Assembly (NCBI GenBank): GCA_021234155.1
Contig: JAJEKV010000166.1
Span: 945,142 to 1,009,141 of the forward strand
DNA: 64,000 nucleotides
Source: Isoetes taiwanensis
Lineage: Eukaryota > Streptophyta > Lycopodiopsida > Isoetales > Isoetaceae
Direction: 5' to 3'
The notes beneath the pieces were generated by a model that was not told the origin of the DNA, made no database searches, and saw only the letters and a list, made by a program, of their open reading frames with translations. How positions within the stretch are numbered: position 1 is the stretch's first letter; every line of letters begins with the position of its first letter. A program made the position numbers and the translations under genes. This document shows positions 21,942 to 33,422 of this stretch, in pieces.

Positions 21942-23568
21942 TGTGACGTTCGTGGGAATATATGCTATGAATACGTATATTCCTGGACCCGTCACTATAC
22001 AAGTATATCTTCATAGCCTTGTATACCATAGATTGTGGCACTAGGGGGCATGACTAAGTTATTCATATAACTTAGCCAACCTTAGGTTAAGACCATTTTC
22101 CACGTGGCCTTAACCTATTGGGCAACCGCCACCCCGAGACTCAATTCATTGGTGCCCACGTGGCATCTTAGGTGGACCCTAACTTATATAGGTGGAACCC
22201 TAACCCTAGGCCTCTTTCCAGCCCTAGCACCCCCGGAGACTCATCTACTCGCTTGAAACCCCGCTTTAGAACATCGCTTTCTTGTGGCATAGATGGTGAG
22301 TTTCCCAGTGTGGTAGACTTCGTTCTTGGAGCAAGAGCAAGATCACGCGTGAGTCGAAGACCATGGAGGCACACCGGATCTGAAGGGAGAGCTTCAGGAG
22401 CGGTATGTAGGATAGTAGTTGTGATAGCTTATCCGAATTAGCATTCCGTGATATGCTAGTATCTTGTATCTAGAATAGAGCCATCCTAGAACCCGTATTC
22501 AACATCTTGAACCCTAACCATTAGTTAGATTGTATGATTAGGTTAAGATGTTCTTCTTATGATCATTCTTAGGATATGATGATTATGTGATGTTGGTTGA
22601 TCATGTTTGCTCCTCTTGTATTGGGAAGGGGGTAGAGACCTAGGGCCATATGTAGTATGCTCTAGAGTAGATCCCTTAGTTCCTATTAGATGCGGCTTTG
22701 TGCATAGGAGCCCACCCGGCCTATTGAGGCTATGACGTGACTCGGCACCACATAACGGGGCTAGAGGGAAAGTGGAGGGGAGGATCCCCGCCGAAAGTGG
22801 GGGGGGCCGGGGGATCCCATAGTGGGCTAGGCTTATGGTCGGTCACTTCGTGTGGGCGGGCATGGGTCCGACACCTCCGGGGCAATGGTGTTGCCACGCC
22901 TCGAGAGCTGCAAGTGTTGGCTTGGCTCGTTTTTGGGGGGTTAAGTCGGGTGCGAATGGTGTGTCGCCACGATTCTCTAGCCGCCTACGGAACCTCTAGA
23001 CCACAGGAAGGGAGATGCAACCCTTCTGCCTCATCGACCCGGGGAGATGCAACCTCGAGTAGTCCCGATGGGTGATGCCATGGGATTGGGCGTGTCCCGG
23101 AAGGCTAGAGTCATGCGAGCACGATTTAGCCCATCCGCAAAGTATGCACAGGGAGGGGCGGATGGAGTGGTCAACCCTAGCCATTGTCTATAGCCAGCCC
23201 GCCATTGTTATGACTTTCGTGGCCTTTTATCTTGAGGCCTAGCGGTCAGGTCCACCCTCCTTATGAGCTCGGAGCCATGGGTAGGAGCTCTTATGTTTTA
23301 TGGCATAGGATTATCTTCTTTGCGGTTGTGGATATGTGATGGACTACCCTTCGAGGTAGTATGTTGTATTGTTATTGCTAGTTCTGACGTTGTTTATGCT
23401 TCATTGCCGTGATAGGAGCCCATAGGGGAGGGGCCAAGAGACACCTTCGTGTCCCCCCGCTACTAGGATTCTCTCGCGGGTTAGACGGAGGGCCCATCGG
23501 TTGATGGACCGGATGGGGATTTCTCGCCGAGTGTACTGCGGCCGTGATATTTTTAGCGGAGCGTCACA
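21942..23568 (+). repeat. 5' LTR of the chromovirus (1627 bp)
   Basis: This is collinear with the 3' LTR over its whole length. A TATA-like TATATA is at 22185-22190. Differences from the 3' LTR are mostly short G/C-rich insertions and deletions and not substitutions. Several 70-110-codon open frames inside it have no meaning as genes. Confidence 0.93.
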
Positions 23569-23569
23569 A

Positions 23570-23580
23570 TGGTATCGAGC
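23570..23580 (+). other. Primer-binding site, initiator-Met type, one base short
   Basis: TGGTATCGAGC starts two bases after the LTR. It matches the plant iMet site TGGTATCAGAGC except for one missing A. Confidence 0.75.
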
Positions 23581-25502
23581 AATGTTCTTGGTTGACCAAG
23601 AGCTAGCCCTGACCATATCCCCAATAGGTAGACTAACTGCCTAGCTAATGAATGGAATGAGAATTCCAGGTCTTGAACCACAAAAGGGGAGAAATTTTTT
23701 TCCCATTAGTAGGGTCGTAAATTAGATTAAGTATAGTCTAAGTGGTGGAAATAATATAGTCAAAAGAAACCTTCTAGTAAATTTGAGCTCAAGTTGTTCA
23801 TGAACCGCACCTTTCAAGCAAAAAAAAAAAAAAAAAAAAAAAAATGAGAAATCGCTCAAAATAAAGCTTGAAAGAAATGGCTGAAATGACCACTACTTGG
23901 CCCAAAAAAGGAATTAGGAAATTTTGAGAAATAGTTAAGTGATTAGGGAAGTACCTTAATTATTAACCCATAGTTATAATAAAATTTACTCTTAGGAAAA
24001 AGTAGTTAATAAACCTATAGAAGCCTCTACTCCCTAGAAGTTCCCAAAAGGTAGCTTGAACCTCCCTCTTACCCTTTGTAAAAGCGAATTAGAAGCTAAT
24101 CTCCTAAGCCGCCACAAGAGTGTCCACCAAACGAGCAGCCGACGAGATCGATCCAAAGGAGCCACGAAGATAGGGGCAAGATCGCTCGAAGAGGCCACCA
24201 TCAAGGAAGCTAAGCTGTTGGGAGGACCAAACAAGTAGCTAGGAAGGTTGGAAGCTCCAGCTTGCACCGCAACGTTGAAGCACTCATGGTGGGCGAAGCA
24301 CAAGCAAATTCTTGAGGCCCCGCCGACCTAGGCCGACAACCGAACTTAGCCACTCAAGCTCTTCGTGACGAATCGTTTCACCGTGGAGGAGCAACGACTT
24401 AGCACTTCAGGTGAATGATCGCAAGGCTTGGGGAAAGGAGATCGTGGGTATCCGCTTTCGCGCAGAGGAAGAGAAAGTAGCAAGAGCAACCAAGAATGAC
24501 AGAGCAACCCTGAAAGAATGGGGAGAGAAGGTGAAGAGCAAGTAGCAAGAGCAACTTTGGATGGGAGCAACCGCAACACCGTGAAGAATAGGGCAGCGCA
24601 ACCCCCGCAATACGAAAGCAACAATTCAAATAGCATGTTGCAGAAGGGGAGCGACAATCAATGCTAAGAAAAAGGAAGGAAGAGACAGCAGCAAGGAGAG
24701 AACCACAACTAGACGAACCGAGGAGGATGAGCCCAAGAAGAAGAAGGCAACATGCAAGAATTATCTCCCCAATGGATTCGATAAGGTAGCCGACCCGGGT
24801 CGGAAGCCTCCACCACCTCGACGCTGAAGTCCCCGGAAGGTCCGCCATGGGCCAAATCCCGGACAATGAGAGCTTTCAAGATATTCGGCATTGCCAACAT
24901 AGCGGTCACGATGATCCGTGAACCGCCTTTTCGAAAGCCTACATCAAAGGTCTATCCAGAGTTCGAGATAGGCTACGACCTCATCGAACCACATCAACGG
25001 CGGCGGGATCTCGCCACGGCGGCCAAAAGCCGAGGAGGCCAAGATCTGCACCCTTGATGGTCCGAGCCCACAGGGAGGCAAATGAGGCGGAGCTGGTACA
25101 ACCCTTTTGAAGAAGGCAACCTCTGCGCATCCATACCAAGCAGGCCCAAAGACCTCCACCCGGTGAGGAGAGGAGTCGCAAGGAGAAGTCGTGAAGAGCC
25201 CCCGCAAAAACTATATAAATATAAGTTTTTCCCGCATTACATTGTTTTACTCATTAGAAGTAAATTTACTATAAATTAATTGCTTGTAGAATATAAAATA
25301 TTCTTGTATAAATTAATTGTAGTAAAATCCCTTGCATCTTACTTAAAATGCTCTTAATTGGCTAAGTAGCATAGTCACTTGATTTAGGGCAAAATTGATC
25401 CAAATTTAGTACCAAAAAAGATGTTAGAATGCTTAGAAATTGTCTAGAAATGCGATTGTAGCACTTTAAATTTGTCAAAAAATATCAAAAATAGCTAGAA
25501 TT

Positions 25503-25790
25503 GGCCCACCCGGTGAGACCCATGCCAAACACGTCTGCGTTCGCGACGCAGAGGCCATCCGCGCGGATTCACCCGATTTGCCCATATTTGCACTTTTAGA
25601 TATCTTTTTGGTGTGAAATAAGTTGCTAGTTAGTTTAGAATTGCCCCAAATAGGCATTCTAGGATCTTATAGTTGCTCAAGTTGATAAATTTTAGCAAAT
25701 AACAAGGCAGTAGGGTGAGACCGCGCCAAATGGGCGTGCGTTCTCAACGCAGATGTCATTGGCGCGGATTCAGCCGAGTCATATGATTTG
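25503..25790 (+). repeat. Two-copy direct repeat in the leader, about 75 bp, spacing about 205 bp
   Basis: Copy 1 is at about 25503-25580 and copy 2 at about 25707-25785. Shared blocks are GGTGAGACC, TGCGTTC.CGACGCAGA and GGCGCGGATTCA.CCGA. Confidence 0.75.
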
Positions 25791-25924
25791 AAGTCAAAGA
25801 TTTAGCAAAATTGCATTGAAAAGGGTCTTAGTACATATGCTAGTCTTCTACCTTGCACTCTAGTGTCTTGTAGTACCCCATTCTAGCTTTTCAATCCATT
25901 TGAACCTCATCTTAAAAGAATTCC

Positions 25925-26005
25925 CACAGTAGCGAGAATCGAACCTCCCACCCACAGGGTTGAACCCCCCCAAACCCCCCCGTGCCAACCACTAAAGGCG
26001 GGCAT
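25925..26005 (-). mobile_element. tRNA-derived (SINE-like) fragment
   Basis: On the minus strand TTTAGTGGTTGGCACGG resembles a pol III A box and GGTTCGATTCTCGC resembles a B box, at tRNA-like spacing (about 40 bp). G-runs between them disturb the tRNA fold. It could be the head of a SINE or a tRNA relic. Confidence 0.4.
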
Positions 26006-26640
26006 CGTTTATGTTTGAATTATAATTCTTAATTAAATTTAAGCTTTAATAATGTTAGATAATATTAATGGCCAAGCCTTAGACTTAGAACCAAGATCCT
26101 TAAGCTAGATAGAGACAGCATCGGCATTCATCCCAGCTCAGTTGTCGCTCTTATCTTGCTAAGCGTCTTCTTGTCTACATACATGTAGTATAGTTAAACC
26201 TTTTTCTTAGAAATCCAGCTAGTTGCCAAGGTCTTAGAAATTGTTGTCACACGTTGGTATGATACACCAACACACATTATAGGTGCACTATCATCAAGTA
26301 TGCCTTGTATCATAGATAATTGTCTAGGAATTCATTTTATCTAGGTAATTCAGTCTAGCACACCAAGTACACCCAGTGAATGAGTCTCCTTCTACCACCC
26401 CATAACAGTAAATAAGTACCTTCCTCAGTGTCTAGCAAAGTGCCAAGTGGGTCAATTAAGGGAGAGTGGATAAAGACATAAAAATAGGGTTTGCAGAGTA
26501 AGTAGATATAAGTAATTATTGTATGGTAGTATTAGTTGCCTTGTGCTTAGGGCAATAATATAGGTCGGTCGAGAACCTTCCGTTCTGGATCCTCGAGCCT
26601 CGACAGGTGGAGCCACTCGACAACATCAATGAATTGAAAA

Positions 26641-28840
26641 GAGGGGCAACTTATGGAGGAAGCTTCAGCTAATCAAACGCCAAGGCGGTTAATGCAGGGG
26701 AAGGCGAACACAAATAAGAAAGGGGAGCCTATCGGAAGGACGGGCATGCGACATCGAGAGAGACATAAGAATTGCCAAAGAGGGCTATGCAAATGCCCCA
26801 AGGTGGGCATCAAGGCACTTACAAAATTGACCACATTAGGGGGAGGAACATCTCTAGTCAAGGATATTCTCCAAGTGCCATATTGTCTCGAGGAACGGCC
26901 CCACATCGATGACTAATGTCACAGTTACACCACCAACAAGTACACTTCATCGACTTATGGTATCAAGAGCCCTAAAGGATGAGATCGACATACCTCCTCG
27001 GAAGGGCAACTATCATAGATATCCGTGGCCATAGTAGTATCAGATTTGGACTTCAAGCAAACATGCTTTGATTAAGGAGGTATTACATGCGAGCAAGAGT
27101 GGGCTCCTCACGAATAGAAATATGATGGATCAGCAAACTTCTTCCTCATCAGCCCCCGATACTTGAGCGGTACCGCATCAACCTCGACGGCACCATCCCA
27201 AGATCACGACAATCTTCTACCTTAGAGATTGGAGGTAGAACACAATCAAGAGGAGGCATCATGGGGACCAAATACCAGCATTATTAATTAACTCGATCGG
27301 GGATTAGTCCCCTCGCAGATGGATGCACATAAACTCCTCTCGGCAAGAGAAGTTGCATAGTTAGAAGTGGTAAAGCACTTTCGACATTGTCTTCAACCTT
27401 ATAAGATCAGCATATGGCCGCCGGGATGAAGAATCAAATCGACAAGCTCAACACAACAATACCAATTCGGAGTTAGAAGAATCATCCTCGAATCTAATAA
27501 CCTTCAAAGCGGATGAGTCAAACACGAAAGATTCTACTGTGATGGTGAACATTATCTTCAAGCTCTTGGGATGCCACACCGAAGCGTTATGTTATCTACA
27601 TCAGCAAGTCCACTAAGAGGGATAATGTAATGAAGGTAATCAGCATCAACATTAAGGACGATCCACCGGTCGAGAATATGTTCGACAAAAAGAAGCGTGG
27701 CACCGCGAATGATTATACAACAACTCCAAGGATACGATTCTTTTCAACAAATTATGCATCATCGCCTTGCTACTCCAACGACTAATCCACAAAGACCAGC
27801 GTTAAACAAGCTAGAGGACCTATCAGATAGTTGAGTTTCTTAGAATTATGGGTGATAACATCCATGATGGGATTGGGTCGGAATTTCGAGTAGATTTTTT
27901 TGTTATTTCTTTTAGAAGGGATGTACCCAAGATTTGAGCAAAGCTTCAAGGATTGGGAAGAAAATGTATGTAGTACAACAATTGTATACATTGCTGGCAG
28001 ATATCCAACATATTGGAACCTCTTCGTGAGCTTGATCACCTCGCTAAGAAGGATTCAATAATAGGATAACCGTCGACCATGTATATGATGAGTACTTCCG
28101 CAGCATAAGGAATAATCCGACCAAGTGAAGGGAAGCAATCTAATAAGTCCGGCCAACTTCTTAGATAGCATCAACTCAAAGGTGGGACTATTTCAAAAGG
28201 GCAATAAGTAAGGAAGGGGGATCCTAGAGTATAGATTAGATCTAAAACAAGAATAATTATCTAATCATATAGTTTTCTATGTGTGCCCAAAAGTAATGTC
28301 ACGCCGACTAAACTTATGGCCATAGGATTTATGTAAGTAGTTCTTTAACTTGTAAATTTTGCACCTCCTAGATGACGGACATCTTTAAGAGCAAGACTCT
28401 TAAGTCCAAATCTAGGCCAGTAGTTAAGGCAAGGAGTAATTAGCAGCACCAATGGAACAAGAGTCAAGTTCGACATCAACCTTAAGCGAGGCAAAGTAGA
28501 GCATCGGCACCAACTTATGTACATTGGCAATTATGACCTCATAATAAGCATGCAATATTAAAGCTGGCTAAAGCAATAATTGATTATTATAAGCAAGAGA
28601 TACTTATCCCAGCACCAAAGGGCAAGTAACTTATAATTTAAGTTAAGTAACTCCAATCGTGCAACGCATGTCAGTAAGGCAATTACTTAAGTGCATCATG
28701 AGGAATGAGGTCATACATAAGCTACAAGTTGTCGACCCCGACCGCAATAGTAAGAAGGAAGATGCTACTTCGAAACAGTTGCCTCGGCCAATTTCTAAGT
28801 TAATCAAGAAGTCCCATGATATATCTCCAGGTGAAATTTG
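26641..28840 (+). pseudogene. Chromovirus gag/protease region, very weak
   Basis: Only scattered hints remain: a basic block at 26653-26900, and at about 27910-28030 FEQSFKDWEENVC and YWNLFVSLITSL, which fit the usual hydrophobic-aromatic pattern of a gag. No CCHC knuckle or D-T/S-G protease motif is readable. The position between leader and RT is the main support. Confidence 0.35.
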
Positions 28841-29440
28841 AGAGCTTTTGCTCTATAGAGGCATAGAGTCTGAAATCACTCTTGCACCGGAGGCGTAGAG
28901 CCCGTCGGCAAGGCTCTTTATAGAATCGAAGACACTTAGAGCTAGCGAGCTCAAGAAGCGATTATAGGAGTTGATCAACTTGGGGATCCTTTCGCCAAGA
29001 TGGAAGTCTAAAGATGTATATCAACCATGGGCAGCTCAACAAGCAACGACATAATGGATCAACCCCAAAAAGCAGGATTCTTCTACAAAATCGACTTAAG
29101 CTCGGGCAATCAAAGAAATAAGGATGAAGGGGAAGATAATTATAAGACTCCTTCGAAACTTGGTATGGGCACTATCACTTCCGCGGTGATGCCCTTGAGT
29201 CTATGGAATGCTCCACCAACTTGTATGCATTTGAGGGCGGCGTCTTGAAGATTCCTTGGATGATTTCTTCATCAATTCTCTTCGACAACATCGTGATCTC
29301 TGACAAATCAATGGAAGAGCATGCAGCAAATGGAGATGTTAAGACGTCGCCACTCATTGGCGGCAAGCTTTTGAAGCAGCAATTTGCAATGCCATCTCCA
29401 CTTGGCAGGCAAATTCGGTAAGAAGATAGAAGAAGCCATC
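28841..29440 (+). pseudogene. Chromovirus reverse transcriptase remnant
   Basis: ESEITLAPEA then SARLFIESKTLRASELKKRL and LINLGILSP (28868-28990) match the RT entry of chromoviruses (P..K..YR....E...LK.QL..LL..G.IRPS). FFYKIDLSSG (29080-29108) matches F..IDL.SGYHQ. VMPLSLWNAPPTCMHL (29187-29235) matches VMPFGLTNAPATF. At 29302-29320 SMEEHA equals the SKTxEEH block after the YxDD site. The catalytic YxDD is not intact and the rest of RT/RNase H is deleted. Confidence 0.75.
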
Positions 29441-29599
29441 TCCGCCAACATAGAGTTCAAGCATAGTGGGCTAGTCTTTGCAAGAGTGCAAGGATCGGAC
29501 TAAGAAAAAGAAACCTTCAAATATTTTAAAAAGGAAGGTAATCTTTAATATCAAAGAACAACTATACTCAAAGCATAAGGAGTAAGAAAAATTTTCCAG

Positions 29600-30320
29600 G
29601 ACACGCATAATAACCCTATTTCTGGCCATGCAAAATTTATAAAGGCCTACTTCAAGATTAGAAGTAGCTTCGCCCGCCGCGGTATGAAGAAGCGGATAAT
29701 CAGACATAGCCAAGAATGTGTCAGTGGAGCCAGCACACAAGGGCGTAACAACTTCGAATTCCATGTTTTGGAACCTTGGGCGGTGCCAGACGCCAAGTGG
29801 GAAGTCTTCAGCATGGTTTTCATAGCGGGCCTTCCAAGGACAACAAGAAGCTTTGAAGCCTTGATGGTTGTGGTATATAGCTTATCAAAAGGGCACATAC
29901 TTGCCATGCCACACCATAGACCGCGACCTTGGATCTAGCCGTGTGGTCTACATAAGAGTTCTTGTAGGCTGCATGGAAGGCACAGGTCGATCATCACCAA
30001 TAGAGATCCGGAGTTCCCTAGCGACGTTTAGCAACACTTCTTCAACATGAGCTGCACCAACTTGTTGATGAGTTTTGCTTATCTTTTGCAGTCAAATCGG
30101 CAAAGGGACTGCACCAACACAATTTTGGAGAGCACGTTGAGAAACTATGATTGGAACAAGTAATCCAAATGGGCGAAAGTACATCCACCTGGTCAATTAC
30201 GTACAATAATATGAAGCAAGAGTCATCGAAGATGTCTCCTCCATGATCAGTTACAGTTATTAATGCTTGACCCTAGTTATGTGGCATAATTTAGTGCCCA
30301 AGATGGAAGTTTCTCAACAA
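29600..30320 (+). pseudogene. Chromovirus integrase remnant
   Basis: GHAKFIKAYFKIRSSFARRG (29624-29682) matches the HHCC to core linker (G..KT......F.W.GM). WEVFSMVFIAGLPRTTRSF then EALMVVVYSLSKGHIL (29800-29905) matches the catalytic core start (W..ISMDFI.GLP.S..........V.VDRLSK..HF). The first catalytic Asp (SMDF) reads as V here. Later core blocks are only weakly visible near 30080-30250. Confidence 0.78.
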
Positions 30321-30510
30321 CGACAGCATATATGCGGTAGCTTTTGGTAGAAGTGTGGGAGTATCTTCAACAGCATGGGCATATCTGAAGAGTCAAGCGG
30401 TTAGAGGTAAAACTCCTTGGGGGTTGTTTTGTTGTGGCAGATAAAGTTGGCTCAAGTAAAGGTTAAGCAAGGGAAGCTTCGCCGGCAATTGTAAGAAGCT
30501 AAGCCCCTAG

Positions 30511-30891
30511 GTGGGCGGTCCGTTCACGATCTTGGAGAAGAGTGGGCTCTCAAGCCTACAAGTTGGATCTCTTGGCCACCTTAAGGTCTTCCATGTGAGT
30601 TTATTGAAAAGGCACGATCCTAACCCTGAGGAGGTTTTGGATACTCCAACTTTGTTGGAAATGACGGAGGATCAAGTTGAAATAGTGCCTGAGTTCCTTC
30701 TTGATAAGTCATTCAAGAGGACTAGGTGGTCTCAATTCCTCCAGCATTTGGTCAAATGGAAGCACTTGCCCGTGGAAGACGCGACATGGGTATTGAAGCA
30801 GGATTTGGAGAAGCAATACCCAGAATTTATGAAGGAGTTTGATGGGCGAGTCGTCTCCGACTTGGTCGACCCCGACTTGCCAGGAGGTTAG
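30511..30891 (+). CDS. Chromovirus integrase C-terminus with chromodomain (open fragment)
   Basis: This 126-codon open frame carries GPFTILEKSGLSSLQV, HLKVFHVSLLKRHDP (the GPFxIxxxxGxxAYxL and HPVFHVSxLK blocks that end chromoviral integrases) and then a chromodomain: EFLLDKSFKRTRWSQFLQHL, VKWKHLPVEDATWV and DLEKQYPEFM. The aromatic cage positions of the family are only partly present (W in VKW, no clear N-terminal Tyr). In an active element this part binds chromatin and steers insertion. It is the best-preserved coding piece of the element and has no own start signal. Confidence 0.85.
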   Translation: MGGPFTILEKSGLSSLQVGSLGHLKVFHVSLLKRHDPNPEEVLDTPTLLEMTEDQVEIVPEFLLDKSFKRTRWSQFLQHLVKWKHLPVEDATWVLKQDLEKQYPEFMKEFDGRVVSDLVDPDLPGG

Positions 30892-31772
30892 CTTAGTATG
30901 TTTCTTAGTTAGCCTTAAGTTCTGGCTCATGTATTCTAGTTAGTAGAGTGCATGTGCCAGAATCTTGGAACGTGTGGGCGATGATGGGATACACCTTTAA
31001 GGCATTCTCTAGGCCAACACGCACCAAGAGGTGCGCATGACCATTAGGGTCATGTGAGTGAGGAATGAGGCATGGTGGGCGATGATGGGACATCGATCGG
31101 ATGCTCTCTATGCCGCGATGCGGGAGAATGCACACACCCGGGCCGTAGGAGGGTCATGGTGAAGATTAAAGTGATCATCTTGCTTGATGATGGGATCGTG
31201 AGGCGTTCCCCTAGCTTAAAACCCTTGGGGCATGATGCATTTGGGGTGTACTCGATCCGGGGATCGTGTACAAGGTAGCACTTGATCATGGGCGATGATA
31301 GGATCATCTTAAATGGTCCTTAAGCTCAAATCCTTATGGGGCCATGATCGAAAGTGCAAGGTAGTAGGGTAACCTTGAGCTAGTAGTTCGCTCAAGGAGG
31401 TAGGTAAGGGGTGGTCCCCTAAAACCACAAATTTATTAATTAAACTAATGTAATGTGCTCCTTGTGCGTGCAAGTAAGAGGTGGGCATCGAGGAGGGGCA
31501 TTATTCACGAGAGGATAGGGGAGCCATAATTTAGATTATGAACCCTAATAACTCTTATAGTAATATTTCCTAATTATTATAACAAGTAACTTGTTAAGGT
31601 TGTATAATTTTGTATAAGTACAAATATAGCTTAAATTTTGACAATTAACTTTTAATAGGAAGTTGACCGTTTAAATTGAATTAAAGAGTATGTTATGTTG
31701 TTTTGCAGGCATAAGGTAGGTTAGTCACCTTAGCGCAATGCTGAGGACAGCATTGTCCTAAGGGGGGGAGAA
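30892..31772 (+). other. Chromovirus 3' untranslated region with GATGATGGGA repeats and polypurine tract
   Basis: The motif GGGCGATGATGGGA or a close variant recurs near 30977, 31078, 31186 and 31288, giving a diverged tandem repeat of about 100 bp. The polypurine tract AAGGGGGGGAGAA (31760-31772) abuts the 3' LTR. Confidence 0.75.
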
Positions 31773-33422
31773 TGTGACGTTCGAGGGGAATATACGCTAT
31801 GAATAATGTATATTCCTCGACCCCACACTATACAAGTCTATCTTCATAGCCTTGTATACCATAGATTGTGGCACTAGGGGCATGACTAAGTTATTCATAT
31901 AACTTAGCCAACCTTAGGTTAAGACCATTTTCCACGTGGCCTTAACCTATTGGGCAACCGCCACACGAGACTCACCCGATTGGTGCCACGTGGCATCTTA
32001 GGTGGACCTAACTTATATAGGCTGGAACCCTAACCCTAGGCCTCTTTCCAGCCCTAGCACCCAGAGACTCATCTACTCGTTTGAAACCCCGTTTCGAACA
32101 TCGTTTGCTGTGGCATAGACTGGTGCAGCAGCCCCCGCAGGGTAGACTCGTTCTTGGAGCAAGAGCAAAGATCCGTGAGTCGAAGACCATGGAGGCACAC
32201 CGGATCTGAAGGGAGAGCTTCGGAGGCGGGTATGTAGGATAGTAGTTGTGATAGCTTATCCGGAATTAGCATTCCGGATATGCTAGTATCTTAATATCTA
32301 GAATAGAGCCATCCTAGAACCGTGATTCAACATCTTGAACCCTAATCAATGAACCCTAACCATTAGTTAGATTGTATGATTAGGTTAAGATGTTCTTCTT
32401 ATGATCATTCTTAGGATATGATGATTATGTGATGTTGGTTGATCATGTTTGCTCCTCTTGTATTGGGAAGGGGGGTAGAGACCTAGGGCCATATGTAGTA
32501 TGCTCCTAGAGTAGATCCCTTAGTTCCTATTAGATGCGGCTGTGCATAGGAGCCCACCCTGGCTATTGAGGCTATGGCGTGACTCGGCACCACATAACGG
32601 GGCTAGAGGGAAAGTGGAGGGAGGATCCCCGCCGAGTGGGGGCTTCGGGGATCCCATAGTGGGCTAGGCTTATGGTGGGTCACTTCTGTGGGCGGGCATG
32701 GGTCCGACACCTCCCGGGGCAATGGTGTTGCCACGCCTCTCCGAGAGCCGCAAGTGTTGGCTTGGCTCGTTTTGGGGGTTAAGTCGGGCACACCCGAATC
32801 GTGTGTCGCCCCGCGATTCTCTAGCCTACCACAGAACCTCTAGACCACAGGAAGGGGAGATGCAACCCTTCCCGCCTCATCGGACCCGGGGAGATGCAAC
32901 TGGAGTAGTCCCGGATGGGTGATGCCATGGGATTGCGTGATCCGGAAGGCTAGAGAGTCATGCCAGAGCCTGATTTAGCCCATCTGCAAAGTATGCACAG
33001 GGGGGGGATGGAGTGGTCAACCCCTAGCCATTGTCTATAGCCAGCCCGCCATTGTTATGACTCGGTCTGCTCTATCTTGAGGCCTAGCCAGTCAGTCACC
33101 CTCCTTATGAGTCGGAGCCATGGGTAGGAGCTCTTATGTTTTATGGCATAGGATTATCTTCTTTGCAGTTGTGGATATGTGATGGACTACCCTTCGAGGT
33201 AGTATGTTGTATTGTTATTGCTAGTTCTGACGTTGTTTATGCTTCCGCTGTGATAGGAGCCCATAGGGGAAGGGCGCGCAAGACACCTTCGTGTCCCCTG
33301 CCCGCACTAGGATTCTCTCAGAGTGCGGGTTAGACGGAGGGCCCATGCGGTTGATGGACCGGATGGGGGATTTCCTGCCGAGTGTACGGCCGGGCGCCGT
33401 ATATTTAGCAGGGAGCGTCACA
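31773..33422 (+). repeat. 3' LTR of the chromovirus (1650 bp)
   Basis: This is the direct partner of the 5' LTR. TATATA is at 32014-32019. It contains a duplication GAACCCTAA near 32336-32360 that is absent in the 5' copy. Confidence 0.93.

Larger units (their letters stand above)
23581..26640 (+). other. Chromovirus leader region without clear coding
   Basis: Three kilobases lie between the primer site and the first weak gag-like sequence. It contains a poly(A) run (23820-23843), a GC-rich part (24040-25190) whose open frames on both strands show no gag motif, a two-copy direct repeat (25503-25790) and a tRNA-like/SINE-like patch (25925-26005). The GC-rich part may be a captured or strongly diverged gag segment. 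Confidence 0.45.
21942..33422 (+). mobile_element. Ty3/gypsy chromovirus, complete structure, degenerate coding region
   Basis: Two direct LTRs (21942-23568 and 31773-33422) both start TGTGACGTTCG and end GAGCGTCACA. The 5-bp target duplication TGTGT is present at 21937-21941 and 33423-33427. A primer site TGGTATCGAGC follows the 5' LTR and a polypurine tract precedes the 3' LTR. Internal order is long leader, weak gag, RT remnant, integrase, chromodomain. Pol is heavily eroded and internally deleted, so the copy is non-autonomous. It interrupts the ParB-like locus on the other strand. Confidence 0.93.

Noticed and set aside
22172-23184. Several open frames of 60-112 codons inside the LTR
   Set aside because: They are within the LTR, have no domain, and are not conserved in the other LTR copy because of indels.
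24034-25207. GC-rich open frames in the chromovirus leader as a captured host gene
   Set aside because: Frames on both strands are similar in length with no recognisable domain, so no gene can be supported.
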